Below, in pieces: positions 13,058 to 24,243 of a stretch of 64,000 nucleotides of DNA. The first letter of the stretch is position 1. Every line of letters starts with the position of its first letter. The notes beneath the pieces were generated by a model. The model saw only the letters and a list, made by a program, of their open reading frames with translations, did no database searches and was not told the DNA's origin. Made by a program: the position numbers and the translations under genes. The stretch covers positions 1 through 64,000 of the forward strand of contig JAZAYU010001125.1 of the NCBI GenBank assembly GCA_038501625.1, in the 5' to 3' direction. The stretch is from Corbicula japonica. Its lineage: Eukaryota; Mollusca; Bivalvia; Venerida; Cyrenidae.

Positions 13058-14083
13058 CGAAGGTTGTCCCAATAAATCGTAGACTATCTGAATGAAAAGA
13101 AAACTACTGAACACATATTTATGCAACTTTCACAGTTAGTTAAAACATTAATTGGTAATTTGTAGATGAAATATCAAAGAAAAATAGACTACCATAAAGA
13201 AATTGGAAACATTTTAACAATTCGACCTGTCGACCAGCGGCGCACATCGCAACGTCATTAAAATGCTCACACAGCATACCGTTACTCCTTCCTGAAGTAC
13301 TCTTCAGCATTTTGATAAACTCACTGTGTCTGATCACCGGACTATTAAATAAATTAATGTAACACTCTGTTACATTATTTCAAGAATTTTGTTGAAGGCC
13401 AAGCTTTCTGATCTTGTCAGAGATCTGAGATTTGCGACCTATGAGCCTGAAAGTACACAACGTCTACCAGAGCAAGGTCTAGTGAGTACGGGGGATGACT
13501 GATTCCGAGTATTATTTCCGTTTCGCCATGCGAAAACTTTCTGTGCCACTTTTGTATACTAACGCTCTAGAAATGAGAATGCTTTTTAACTTGTTTTTAT
13601 TCCTTAATCGTGTCTTTTGGCGTCAATTCGCTTTTATCACAATATTGGATGATCGAAATGTGCGCCGCAGCTTCTTCAAACGTCGCGATTTTTATTAGAA
13701 GTTAATATTTACTCATTAGCATGAAACCAGCACTACTCTTATACAAATTATGGCAACTTTTTGAAACTTTGCATATTGATTTCAGAATTATCACCAGTTA
13801 AGGCAACATTAACAATTAGCCGCTAAAATGGCACTGTGTAATGTATTAACTGTTTAAAGTAAATTATTGAATTCAAAATCATGGCGCTTTTTGACGTGCG
13901 TCGCCAATCGCTAGCTCGGTTTAATAAAGTGTGTGTAATTTCTTTATTTTAAAAGATTTTTCGTTGAAATTCAGCATACCTGTTATCAAATGATGTCTTA
14001 ACTAACTGTGAAATTTGCTTAAAGATGTGTTCAGTAGTTTTCTTTTTATTCAAAAAGTCTACGATTTATTGGGACAACCCTCG
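13058..14083. mobile_element. mariner-type non-autonomous element, ~90-bp inverted ends
   Basis: The left end CGAAGGTTGTCCCAATAAAT matches the right end, whose complement reads CGAGGGTTGTCCCAATAAAT; the match continues for about 90 bp. Both ends are flanked by TA (13056-13057 and 14084-14085), the target duplication of Tc1/mariner elements. The 0.85-kb centre has no intact transposase. A minus-strand stretch near 13240-13340 has a vaguely mariner-like but stop-interrupted reading, so a decayed transposase is possible but not shown. Confidence 0.8.
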
Positions 14084-14288
14084 TACACTGTATGAACATG
14101 CGACAAAACCTGTATATAATGAGTAAAGTGTTATAATGTATGTTTTTTTTCAAAATTTCTAGACATACATGTAAGTGACTGTTAAAAATTAAATAAATAA
14201 CTGTAGAATAACTGAAAATTTCAATCAATCAAACTTAATTAATAATTTTACAATGAATCATATATTTTTGAGAAATATCAACCACATA

Positions 14289-14736
14289 CCGTAAATTGGT
14301 TTATTTTGGCCTTGTTTAATAATTTGCCTAATTGGCCACCATGATAAAAAGGCCAAAATTAAACACACTAAAATATGTCACAGGTGAAAATTCAGCCCAT
14401 TTAGTGCAAACACAACAACAATACAGATTGACTTTCACACGTCATCGACGCTGACCACTATTTATCGCTTATCAAACCAACCAGATAAATCTCATAATTT
14501 TTAATTTAATTACTGTATTTCATTCAGTTTGTTGGATTATTGTGTGCTGCAATAAATGTTCTGAAAATGTCGATCTTAAAATATTTTATGCATTACACGT
14601 GACAAAAAAACGTATCTGTGTTTATTTTTTGCCACACCATGATAAATGGCCAAAATTAAACTGCCCAAAATAAAACACAGGTATTATGGGGCAAAATGGA
14701 CAAAATATCGCCACGCCAAAATATCCCAATTTACGG
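14289..14736. mobile_element. 448-bp MITE with TA target duplication
   Basis: Ends CCGTAAATTGG and CCAATTTACGG are exact inverted repeats flanked by TA on both sides. Further inwards TTATTTTGGC pairs with GCCAAAATA, and GGCCAAAATTAAAC occurs near both ends. The size and TA flanks fit a non-autonomous Tc1/mariner-like element. No coding capacity. Confidence 0.8.
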
Positions 14737-15224
14737 TATTGAGGTCACTTAAGTTTTAGAAACATAAATGATCATCAGAAATACCTTGGAGTCAATAAAA
14801 TGTTCGTCCATGTACATAACCAGATCTTGTGAATTAAACAGCAACTATAATAAGGTCAGCTGCAGGGAGTCATCCTTCCAACTGTCTTTTCTTCTTAACT
14901 GAAGTAAAAATTTAAATACAAGATACATATACTATATAGGTGTTAATAAAACCACCAGTCATTGCAATTAAAAGTTTCAGGTATGCTATTATGTGATTCC
15001 AATCTTCCAATCCTAAACTTGTTTTTGACACAACAAAGATGTAAGGAAAATTAAAGACATCAGTTTCATGACAGGTTTCATAGTTAGTTTCCAAAGACCA
15101 TTTGAATTGATCAGACAAACTGATTATTATGAAATAATTATTATAATTTTACTGCTTGCTGCTGTTGTTTCTAGATTATTTTTAAATCAGTGAACAGATG
15201 ATTAGAACTGTCAACTGTATGTGT

Positions 15225-15300
15225 AAGCTGGCACATCCATGCCGTCTGATCAGGATCTGCACTGTTGGCTTTAAGCAACAACAACAACAACAACAATCAC
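15225..15300. repeat. GATCAGGATCTGCACTG repeat plus CAA microsatellite
   Basis: A copy of the dispersed GATC-type repeat (about 15230-15262) is followed by a CAA run at about 15279-15297. A further fragment GATCCTGATCAGACGA lies at 15505-15520. Confidence 0.6.
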
Positions 15301-16350
15301 ATTTATTGCATTAAACACAAAGTGCTTATAGCAAACACATACATATTAAGTGGTAGACATTTATCTGAGAGGCATAATTAAACTAAATGTTAACAATTTA
15401 ATTTTCAAAATATTATTGTCTTTCTTTTACAGCTGAAAAAATAAACTTCGCAATATTATACATAGTTTCATAGTTAAGATTGCATAGTTAACGGGACCAG
15501 TGCAGATCCTGATCAGACGAAATGCTGAATGATGAATATTTCTCCGGGACAACCTATTGTCAGGTCAGAATGTTCTGCTACAACCTAGCGATGAACATAT
15601 TACCACGCTTTAAGACGATTATTTTCTTTTCACACCTCATCACCTTCATAACACTATGGTGTACAATTCATTATTCAGAACGATCATTTAACCCATTGAC
15701 CCCACCCCTATCAGGCTGATCAATTGCACTGCTCACATTATAATTTTTGACATTGCCAGATAAAATTATGTTTGAAAAAGCCAATTATAACAATTTATTG
15801 TTTACAAGACCGATTTTCAAATTATGTAAACACTTATAATCCTATTCAGGCTATTTGTTATATGCTGTTGTCTCGTAAATTCGGCCCTCTTGTACACTTA
15901 CTTCTGCGCATGCGCGCACATAGCATACATATCTTGAAAAAATTTTTAGCAGATATACTAAGGAAACTTTCAAAACTAAGCACAACAAAACAAAATTGTA
16001 AATAAAGAACTAAATTATTAAAATTACGCTACCTTTTGCCATCGACCTTGACCAAGAATATCTACCGGAAACTGTCTCATAAATTCGGCCCATCTGATTG
16101 GTTAGTAATTTTTAGCACTGTCTGGTTTTTCCTGTGTTTTCTAAATATATTTATTCAAGGCTAATGCACTACTCTACAGTTCGTATGATTTATTCCGCGT
16201 ATTGTTAATGAATAATGGCACAATTAATATAACTAGTTATGCAGATTTGAAGTCCAACTGTCTTCATTTCAAACAGTCAACAGTAAGTATTTTAACAACA
16301 AACTATTTTTTTTGAATTAATTAAACTAATGAACTGTTTATATACTAATT
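15301..16350. other. Foldback interior, no gene seen
   Basis: Open frames at 15522-15719 and 15772-16005 have no recognisable motif, signal or family likeness and I do not call them genes. The words AAATTCGGCC occur near 15878 and 16082, a weak local duplication. Confidence 0.4.
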
Positions 16351-16361
16351 TTAGAGTTATG

Positions 16362-16423
16362 AAAGAGAGAGGGAGAGAGATAGAGAAAGAGAAACAGAGA
16401 GTGAGAGAGAAAGAGAGAGAAAT
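16362..16423. repeat. GA-rich microsatellite
   Basis: An imperfect run of GAGAGA interrupted by GGGAGA, TAGAGA and AAAGAGA. Confidence 0.9.
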
Positions 16424-17258
16424 TGTGCAATGAAAAGATTTGGGCTTCTTTTACTCTCTATGGATAATTGGATTTTAATTGGTTACGTTATCGATTGCAC
16501 ATGGGGAACAGCTAATTTGAATTGGCCGGTACTTGTCTTAAAATTATGAATCGAGTAGAACGGAAACGGTCTGAAATAACCTTGACATCAGCTGTAGCGT
16601 TCTGCTCAACAAAATATTTCAATAATTTGGGATAAATTGCTTAAAAATGGCAGAATTTGATTAAAATTTGCGGAATAACAAGAGGTACTATTGGATTTTA
16701 ATTTATTTACCTGTTTTTTGCGCATGACTTCTGTGTTGTACGATAATAAATCGACCGGGTCAAAACTTGCGTAGTAGTCGGACGTTGTCGAGATATGCAC
16801 GAGCGTAGATTCGGGCAGTTTCATTACGTCATAATGAAAGTCCGAATGTATGAGAAGGGCCGAATATACGAGACACAGGCATATACCTTGTTTTCAGTGT
16901 TGTACTTTAACTTACCGGTTATTTCACGTGTTTTCTCGGACAGTAGGGTCTTGAACCCAGGAGGAATGAAGTTTAATGATCATTGTCCTCTATTATTATA
17001 TTATCTACATGTAGAAAACGACGGAAGTTTAATCAAAATAGCTAAATTAAAGAAATTTCAGTTTCATGGAAGTCGCCATATTTTGTGTTTGACAGGTGCG
17101 CGCTAAAAACCTCGCGCCCGGAAACGGCTGTTTTTAGACTGATCGGGACCTAGGTCTTTATGAAACGCGTTTGTCACATTCGTAAATTCTTTCGTAAATG
17201 GGTATCGCAGTTTACGATACGACACTATCGTAAATTCTTAATGAAACGCAGCCAATAT
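16424..17258. other. Foldback interior, right end; no gene called
   Basis: An open frame of 103 codons at 16795-17106 has no recognisable domain and no clear codon bias; I do not call it. Near 17185-17240 the word CGTAAATTCTT occurs twice around TTTACGATACGACACTATCG, a small palindrome-like motif just inside the right arm. Confidence 0.4.
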
Positions 17259-20200
17259 TTGTCAGTTCCTTAAGTTCCTTATATGACAGAGTAAGTAAAC
17301 GGGAACTAGTTCCATATTTCTTATAAAGATTCCAAAAAGGACCTGAGGTATCAGAATCAGAACAGCTTTCTCACACATAAAACTATCATTGTTGAAGCTA
17401 TATCACCTATAGTCAGATCAACGGATTTACCTTAAAGCCGATTTGGTAATAAAAAATTCAACTAAAATTGAACATATTTCCCAGTTCCTTATTCGCTCAA
17501 ATAAGGAAACAGGAACTGTTCATACAACTTTTCTCCACATTGTTCAGAACAACGGGTTTTATCTACAAACTGTTTTGAGAAAACAAACAATCAACTACAT
17601 TTCATTATATTTGCCAATTTAGATTCGAATAAGGAAACGGGAACTGGTTCCTTATTCCTTATTCAGATATGAAAAAGGAACTGAAGTTTTTGTACAGATT
17701 TCATACACACATTATCAATTATTGTTGAAGTTATCTCCCCCTTGTTCATAACAACGGCTTTTATCTAGAAACTGTTCGGAGAAAACAAACAATCAACTAA
17801 ATCTCATTATATTTGCCAGTTCCTTATTCGCTCGAATAAGGAAACGGGAACTGGTTCCTTATTCCTTATTCAAATTCGAATAAGGAAACGGGAACTGGTT
17901 CCTTATTCCTTATTCAGATTCGAAAAAGGAACTGAAGTTTTTGTACAGATTTCATACACACATTATCAATCATTGTTGAAGTTATCTCCCCCTTGTTCAG
18001 AACAACGGCTTTTATCTAGAAACTGCTCGGAGAAAACAAACAATCAACTACATTTCATTATATTTTCCAGATCCTTATTCGCTCGAATAAGGAAACGGGA
18101 ACTGGTTCCTTATTCCTTATTCAGATTCGAAAAAGGAACTGAAGTTTTTGTACAGATTTCATATACACATTATCAAAAATTGTTGAAGTTATCTCCCCCT
18201 TGTTCAGAACAACGGGTTTTATCTAGAAACTGTTCGGAGAAAACAAACAATCAACTATATTTCATTATATTTGCCAGTTCCTTATTTGCTCGAATAAGGA
18301 AACGGGAACTTATTCCTTATTCAGATTCGAATAAGGAAACGGGAACTGGTTCCTTATTCCTTATTCAGATTCGAAAAAGGAACTGATGTTTTTACACAGA
18401 TTTCATACACACATTATCAATCATTGTTAAAGTATCTCCCCCTTGTTCAGAACAACGGGTTTTATCTAGAAACTGTTCAGAGAAAACAAACAATCAACTG
18501 CATTTCATTATATTTGCCAGTTCTTTATTCGCTCGAATGAGGAAACGGGAACTGGTTCCTTATTCCTTATTCAGATTAGAATAAGGAAACGGGAACTGGT
18601 TCCTTATTCCTATTCAGATTCGAATACGCAAACGGGAACTGGTTCCTTATTCCTTATTCAGATTCGAAAAAGGAACTGATGTTTTTGTACAGATTTCATA
18701 CACACATTATAAATCATTGTTGAAGTTATCTCCCCCTGGTTCATAACAACGGGTTTTATCTAGAAACTGTTCGGAGAAAACAAACAATCAACTACATTTC
18801 ATTATATTTGCCAGTTCTTTATTCGCTCGAATGAGGAAACGGGAACTGGTTCCTTATTCCTTATTCAGATTAGAATAAGGAAATGGGAACTGGTTCCTTA
18901 TTCCATATTCAGATTCGAAAAAGGAACTGAAGTTTTTGTACAGATTTCATACACACATTATCAATCATTGTTGAAGTTATCTCCCCCTTGTTCATAACAA
19001 CTGGTTTTATCTAGAAACTGTTCGGAGAAAACAAACAATCAACTACATTTCATTATATTTGCCAGTTCCTTATTCGCTCGAATAAGGAAACGGGAACTGG
19101 TTCCTTATTCCTTATTCAGATTCGAATAAGGAAACGGGAACTGGTTCCTTATTCCTTATTCAGATTCGAAAAAGGAACTGATGTTTTTGTACAGATTTTA
19201 TACACACATTATCAATCATTTTTGAAGTTATCTCCCCCTTGTTCAAAACAACGGGTTTTACCTAGAAACTGCTCGTAGAAAACAAATATTCACCTACATT
19301 TCATTTTATTTGCCAGTTCCTTTTTCGCTCGAATAAGGAAACGGGAACTGGTTCCTTATTCCTTATTCAGATTCGAATAAGGAAACGGGAACTGGTTCCT
19401 TATTCCTTATTCAGATTCGAAAAAGGAACTGAAACTCTTGTACAGATTTCCTACACACATTATAATTCATTGTTGAAGTTATCTCCCCCTGGTTCATAAC
19501 AACGGGTTTTATCTAGAAAGGGTTCGGAGAAAACAAACAATCCACTACATTTCATTATATTTGCCAGTTCCTTATTTGCTCGAATAAGGAAACGGGAACT
19601 GGTTCCTTATTCCGTATTCAGATTCGAAAAAGGAACTGAAGTTTTTGTACAGATTTCATACACACATTATCAATTATCGTTGAAGTTATCTCCCTATGGT
19701 TCATAACAACGGGTTTTATCTAGAAACTGCTCGTAGAAAACAAACAATCAACTACATTTCATTATATTTGCCAGTTCCTTATTCGCTCGAATAAGGAACT
19801 GAAGTTTTTGTACAGATTTCATACACACATTATAAATCATTGTTGAAGTTATCTCCCCCTGGTTCATAACAACGGGTTTTATCTAGAAACTGTTCGGAGG
19901 AAACAAACAATCAACTACATTTCATTATATTTGCCAGTTCCTTATTCGCTCGAATAAGGAAACGGGAACTGGTTCCTTATTCCTTATTCAGATTCGAATA
20001 AGGAAACGGGAACTGGTTCCTTATTCCTTATTCAGATTCGAAAAAGGAACTGAAGTTTTTGTACAGATTTCCTACACACATTATAATTGATTGTTGAAGT
20101 TATCTCCCGCCGGTTCATAACAACGGGTTTTATCTAGAAACTCTTCGGCGAAAACAAACAATCCACTACATTTCATTATATTTGCCAGTTCCTTATTCGC

Positions 20201-20915
20201 TCGAATAAGGAAACGGGAACTGGTTCCTTATTCCTTATTCAGATTCGAAAAAGGAACTGAAGTTTTTGTACAGATTTCATACACACATTATCAATCATCG
20301 TTGAAGTTATCTCCACCTTGTTCAAAAAACGGGTTTTATCTAGAAACTGCTCGTAGAAAACAAATATTCACCTACATTTCATTATATTTCCCAGTTCCTT
20401 ATTCGCTCGAATAAGGAACTGAAGTTTTTGTACAGATTTCATACACACATTATAAATCATTGTTGAAGTTATCTCCCCCTGGTTCATAACAACGGGTTTT
20501 ATCTAGAAACTGTTCGGAGAAAACAAACAATCAACTACATTTCATTATATTTGCCAGTTCCTTATTCGCTCGAATAAGGAAACGGGAACTGGTTCCTTAT
20601 TCCTTATTCAGATTCGAATAAGGAAACGGGAACTGGTTCCTTATTCCTTATTCAGATTCGAAAAAGGAACTGAAGTTTTTGTACAGATTTCTTACACACA
20701 TTATCAATCATTGTTAAAGTTATCTCCCCCTTGTTCATAACAACGGGTTTTATCTAGAAACTCTTCGTAGAAAACAAACAATCAACTACATTTGATTATA
20801 TTTGCCAGTTCCTTATTCGCTCGAATAAGGAAACGGGAACTGGTTCCTTATTCCTTATTCAGATACGAATAAGGAAACGGGAACTGGTTCCTTATTCAGG
20901 TTCGAAAAGGGAGTT
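17259..20915 (-). repeat. Right arm satellite array, about 15 units
   Basis: This is the reverse complement of the left arm array: TATCTAGAAACTG replaces the left landmark and GTTATCTCCCCCTTGTTC replaces the left GGGGGAGATAAC word. The landmark recurs at about 17766, 18015, 18223, 18465, 18762, 19010, 19264, 19513, 19722, 19885, 20131, 20339, 20504 and 20752. Units carry zero, one, two or three hairpin modules. The array is about half as long as the left one and more diverged. Long open frames, for example 17973-18386, are repeat by-products. Confidence 0.95.
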
Positions 20916-21083
20916 TCTGGAGAATTCTTGGAAAAAGTAAATGTTTACTATACATACATTCGGGTTTTTCGCGCTAGGAAAAATGCGCGAATTTAAGACT
21001 CGGCGGAATTGCACCATGTTATATTATTTCTAGATAGAAAAATATAATAGCGCGAATGTATGCCCGTTCACAATAATCACTTG
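20916..21083 (-). repeat. Right arm, single-copy stretch
   Basis: Reverse complement of about 1545-1735 of the left arm, including GCGCTAGGAAAAATGCGCGA and the CATACATTCG word. This single-copy match shows that the arms are true inverted copies and not two independent satellite blocks. Confidence 0.8.
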
Positions 21084-21396
21084 TGGATTTTGAGCGAAAA
21101 AGGAAAAAGGAAACGGGAAACAGGAACCAACTTAACGGTGAAAAAGGAATAAGGAACCGGGAAACGGGAACTGTATGTATCAGTTCCCTATTCCTTTTTC
21201 GAAAAAGGAAAAAGGAAACGGGAAACAGGAACCAACTTAACGCTGAAAAAGGAATAAGGAACCGGGAAACGGGAACTGCATGTATCAGTTCCCTATTCCT
21301 TTTTCGAAAAAGGAAAAAGGAAACGGGAAACAGGAACCAACTTAACGCTGGAAAAGGAATAAGGAACCGGGAAACGGGAACTAACTTTATATTCAT
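21084..21396 (-). repeat. Right outer tip: three 105-bp repeats
   Basis: GGGAAC landmarks at 21166, 21271 and 21376 give the same period of 105 bp as the left tip, in reverse orientation. The element ends in CTAACTTTATATTCAT, the exact complement of the left tip. The open frames on both strands here only translate the repeat. Confidence 0.9.
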
Positions 21397-21485
21397 TAAT
21401 TTTTCTGACCTAAATCTAGACGTGTTTGCTTAGCCTTTAGTATTAAATGGATTATTAGTATAGTTCATTACGAATAAGTTGGCAT

Positions 21486-22661
21486 TCACGTGACAGACAA
21501 GTTAATTTAAATACAGTTTATCAGAATCTTATATCAATCACTTTTAAAAGTTTAAGGGCCTACTACACTCCTCCCCAGCACGTTCATCGATAAAAAGAAA
21601 ACTATCAAAATCTCAATAACGGCAAAATGCCGTTCAATGAAACTTTGCACAAATGAGTGTTACTAATGTATCTTTATTTTGCAAATGGTAAGACACGTTA
21701 GAAAAGTAAAGAAAAAAAAGTTAAACATAAAACTTCCTTAAAATTCTATTTACATAAATTCACAAAAACTAAGGAATACAAAACATAATTTTAAATTCCC
21801 ACGTGAGTATAATGATACTGACAAGAAAATGTTTGTACTTTGTAAAGAGCTTTCAAATACTAAAAGAGAAATCAATGATTGTCATCCGTTTACGCGACCA
21901 GAAAATTGAAGGTCAAACACACTTTTACTAATATCTCATAAAGTTGACATATGTAAGTCACCAGGACACACGAATTTGTTGTCAGTATCATATTACTCAT
22001 GTGGGCATTTAAAATTATATTCTGTGTTGTTTAGTGTTTCTGAATTTATGTAAATAGAAGTTTAGGGAATTTTTAGATCTCGATATTTTTCTTTACTGTT
22101 CTAACGTGTCTTACCATATGCAAAACAAAGATACATTAGTAACACTCATTTTTGCAAAATTTCATTGAACGGCATTATGCCGTTTTTGAGATTTTGATAA
22201 TTTTCTTTTTATGGGCGAGTCTCATATGTTAGCTATTTTTTTAGAGTTTTTTGCTTAACATATTGAGTATGATTGATTACCGATAACTAGACTGTCACAT
22301 GATATTATGCCCATAGAAAATAAAAAATATTACAAATTGATTATTTCATCTTTTCCAGTGTGCGAATTTCATCATTAAAATATTAAAATTAAACTTAATA
22401 CGATTATTTGGGAAATTCGCAATTGATAATTAAGGTAATCAGTATATCACGTGACTGTCTACTGAGCGATACCTTAACGTATTGAACTGATTAAGGATAA
22501 GCAGACAGTCAGGTGAAACTCTGTGTATAAAACCAGATAACCAGATAAGGGCGAAACGTATTTTTCCAGTAAATAATACCCGTTAAGAAACTAAGATGAT
22601 ATCAAAATTGTAAAACTGTTTGCTGATTAACCATATTTGAAATAACTTGTCTGTCACGTGA
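21486..22661. mobile_element. Element with ~24-bp inverted ends, split by a TTAA MITE
   Basis: TCACGTGACAGACAAGTTA at 21486 is mirrored by TAACTTGTCTGTCACGTGA ending at 22661. Related words (CACGTGACTGTCTACTG, GCAGACAGTC) occur near the right end. Between them lies a TTAA-flanked MITE. The remaining sequence has no reading frame. The exact outer limit is uncertain and no target duplication is certain. Confidence 0.5.
21556..22222. mobile_element. TTAA MITE (piggyBac-like), right end deleted
   Basis: The left end GGGCCTACTACACTCCTCC is preceded by TTAA. Long inverted sub-ends share ATCAAAATCTC and AACGGCAAAATGCCGTT with their mirror at 22140-22200. The right tip lacks about 26 bp compared with the intact copy at 48956-50645, to which this copy is homologous throughout. 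TTAA target sites are typical of piggyBac elements; the assignment is by target site only. Confidence 0.75.
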
Positions 22662-22745
22662 CGGTCCTATTATAGTTAACTGTACTATAAGCCTGTCGGA
22701 TAAATCAAGATGAGTTGTATTCACATTAGACATGTACCAATTGTT

Positions 22746-22992
22746 TTTGTGTCGCCTGCAGGTAGAAGCATAGGTATCTTATTGTCCGGCGGCGGCGGCG
22801 TCCGGTAGTCCCCCAACTTTAACATTAAACTTAATGTCGCATATAACTTTGAAATTACTTGTCTTAATAACTTAATATTTGTTATAAATCTCCATGAACA
22901 AAACCATTGCTGGCAACAAAAATGACATAGATCTGTTTAACTATTTTCTTTGAGTAATGCCCCTTTCAAATGAAATTAAGGCGACACATGTG
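22746..22992. mobile_element. Candidate short element with GTGTCGCC/GGCGACAC ends
   Basis: TTTGTGTCGCCTGCAG on the left and AAGGCGACACATG on the right are inverted. A GGC-repeat (GGCGGCGGCGGCGTCC) lies inside. Similar short elements are frequent in bivalve DNA in my knowledge. No target duplication is evident. Confidence 0.4.
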
Positions 22993-23034
22993 TTCCGTTG
23001 AACACCAAACTCTAGTTTTTAATGTTTTTGCAAG

Positions 23035-23181
23035 TTCTGGCATCTGACCAAGCTGAATGCTCTACAACGAGAGATTGGATGCCTGCAGCTGAACAATCAA
23101 AGCATAGTCAGTGATGACACAAGGCCTACATTAGAAAGATGCGACGGTGGAGGCCCTCATCAGAGCTGGATATACACGAAG
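23035..23181 (+). CDS. Ricin-type lectin-domain protein, penultimate exon (GALNT-like)
   Basis: The exon follows an AG acceptor (23033-23034, pyrimidine-rich upstream) and ends at AAG followed by GTAATT; it is 147 bp, open and in phase 0 at both ends. It encodes 49 residues starting FWHLTK, with GCLQL, LERCDGG and HQSWIY. The CL ... L..C ... Q.W pattern is that of a beta-trefoil ricin-B repeat, as in the C-terminal lectin domain of polypeptide N-acetylgalactosaminyltransferases, Golgi enzymes that start mucin-type O-glycosylation. The catalytic domain is not in the window; upstream exons would lie left of the giant foldback element or are lost. Other QxW lectins are possible. Confidence 0.6.
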
Positions 23182-23912
23182 GTAATTGAGTTTTAAGAGT
23201 AAATATATTATTTTAGTCAGACACACTGTTGTGACGTACTCAAACGTTGGATACCGGTATAGAACTTTGTCAGTAACTCTACTGGTCATTGATTTAACTC
23301 CACATTAACAGGGTAGGTTCGACTGATGTTCGTTTGCTAATTTCGGGTGACTTTCAAGTTTCATGGGCTGAAGGTTATAAAGCTGAGCATGGAAACCAGT
23401 CTCAAATCTCAAGCATCTGATTGGCTGAAATGGGCAATGGTTCACAAATCCTTCTACATGTGTGTAATTTTTGTTTTCTAGACATTGCCTTTGCGATGAG
23501 ATTTCGCTGCATTATATAATTTGTGTATATCGGTGTTTGAATTGGTAGGACATTGCAAATACAAAATAATGATGGAGATTCAAATACATCGACCTACAAG
23601 ATGATATTCACCAGTTTTATTTGAGGTTGTATCCAAAACCTATTGCACCCAGAAACCAGAAAAGGTGATCCAATTATTTATCATTAGTAGACATTACTAT
23701 TCGTATGTCTTCTTTATTACTTTAGGTAATATTAACGGCTTTGATATTGTCGAAGAAAAATTTATCATATAAACAAGGGGTGTTACCTTATGTATTTACA
23801 ACTTAGAAAATAAATTTAATATTTTAAAACACATAGCTCATTATTAACATTACTGTTCGAGTTTACATGTACGAGATAATGGTTATTTTTGTCCTTATAT
23901 ACTACATTTCAG
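23182..23912 (+). other. Intron of the lectin-domain gene, with a MITE fragment
   Basis: This 731-bp intron has GT/AG ends. At about 23375-23440 it carries part of the palindromic element seen complete at 24122-24243: the word GGAAACCAGTCTCAAATCTC is shared. Confidence 0.6.
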
Positions 23913-24062
23913 GAAAGGTGGTTATTTAATCCCAGCAGTAAGACATGCCTCGGACTGTCGGTAGACCTTCATGTGCTACAAGTGCTTAGATGTGAATATA
24001 ATAACAGATTCTACTGGGAGTGGAAGAACACAGGATTAGAAGACAGTCTTAGCCATGGTTGA
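23913..24062 (+). CDS. Ricin-type lectin-domain protein, last exon (GALNT-like)
   Basis: The exon starts after TTTCAG (AG at 23911-23912), is in frame with the previous exon, and ends with TGA at 24060-24062, adding 49 residues. KTCLGL, LQVLRCEYNN and a closing tryptophan pair (YWEW) continue the trefoil pattern of CL ... L..C ... W. The joined 98 residues fit the last one and a half trefoil repeats at the C-terminus of a GALNT. A possible polyadenylation signal AATAAA lies at 24651-24656. The next gene, C1q, converges on it from the right. No frameshift or stop is seen, so the gene may be active. Confidence 0.6.
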   Translation, partial: ERWLFNPSSKTCLGLSVDLHVLQVLRCEYNNRFYWEWKNTGLEDSLSHG

Positions 24063-24121
24063 CAAACTCTAGACTTCTAGTCTTTAAGCAGTTGAACGAT
24101 AAATTTCAGGTCCCAAGATTT

Positions 24122-24243
24122 TAAAACTGAGAATGGAAACCAGTCTCAAATCTCAAGCATCTGATTGGCTTAAATTGCAACTGGTCGCCATTTCAGCCAA
24201 TCAGATGCATGAGATTTGGGACTGGTTTCTAATTTCAGTTTTA
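24122..24243. mobile_element. 122-bp palindromic MITE
   Basis: Nearly the whole element folds back: TAAAACTGA pairs with TCAGTTTTA, and GCATCTGATTGGCT with AGCCAATCAGATGC, leaving a loop of about 26 bp. A partial copy lies in the intron at 23375-23440. It sits in the likely 3' untranslated region of the lectin gene. Confidence 0.8.

Larger units (their letters stand above)
836..21396. mobile_element. Giant foldback-like element with satellite arms, 20.6 kb
   Basis: The two ends are reverse complements: the left tip ATGAATATAAAGTTAGTTCC is mirrored at the right tip ending at 21396. Going inwards both arms show, in the same order, three 105-bp repeats, a single-copy stretch, a long array of ~250-bp units, and a degenerate inner edge. 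The left arm is 836-8815 and the right arm 17259-21396; the interior of 8.4 kb is single-copy. Unequal, internally repetitive inverted arms are the hallmark of Foldback elements in Drosophila and other animals. No transposase and no target duplication are visible, so mobility is inferred. An alternative is a large inverted duplication of a satellite array. Confidence 0.75.

Noticed and set aside
16795..17106. 103-codon frame in the foldback interior as a cargo gene
   Set aside because: No domain, signal or known likeness; length alone is not enough in an interior with several frames of similar size.
17973..18386. 137-codon open frame in the right foldback arm
   Set aside because: It translates the satellite unit repeatedly (the same PPCSEQR and RKRE words return) and has no independent start or domain.
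21019..21433. Overlapping frames of 116-125 codons on both strands
   Set aside because: Both are translations of the 105-bp tip repeats; the same repeat gives long frames on opposite strands, a sign of simple sequence and not of a gene.
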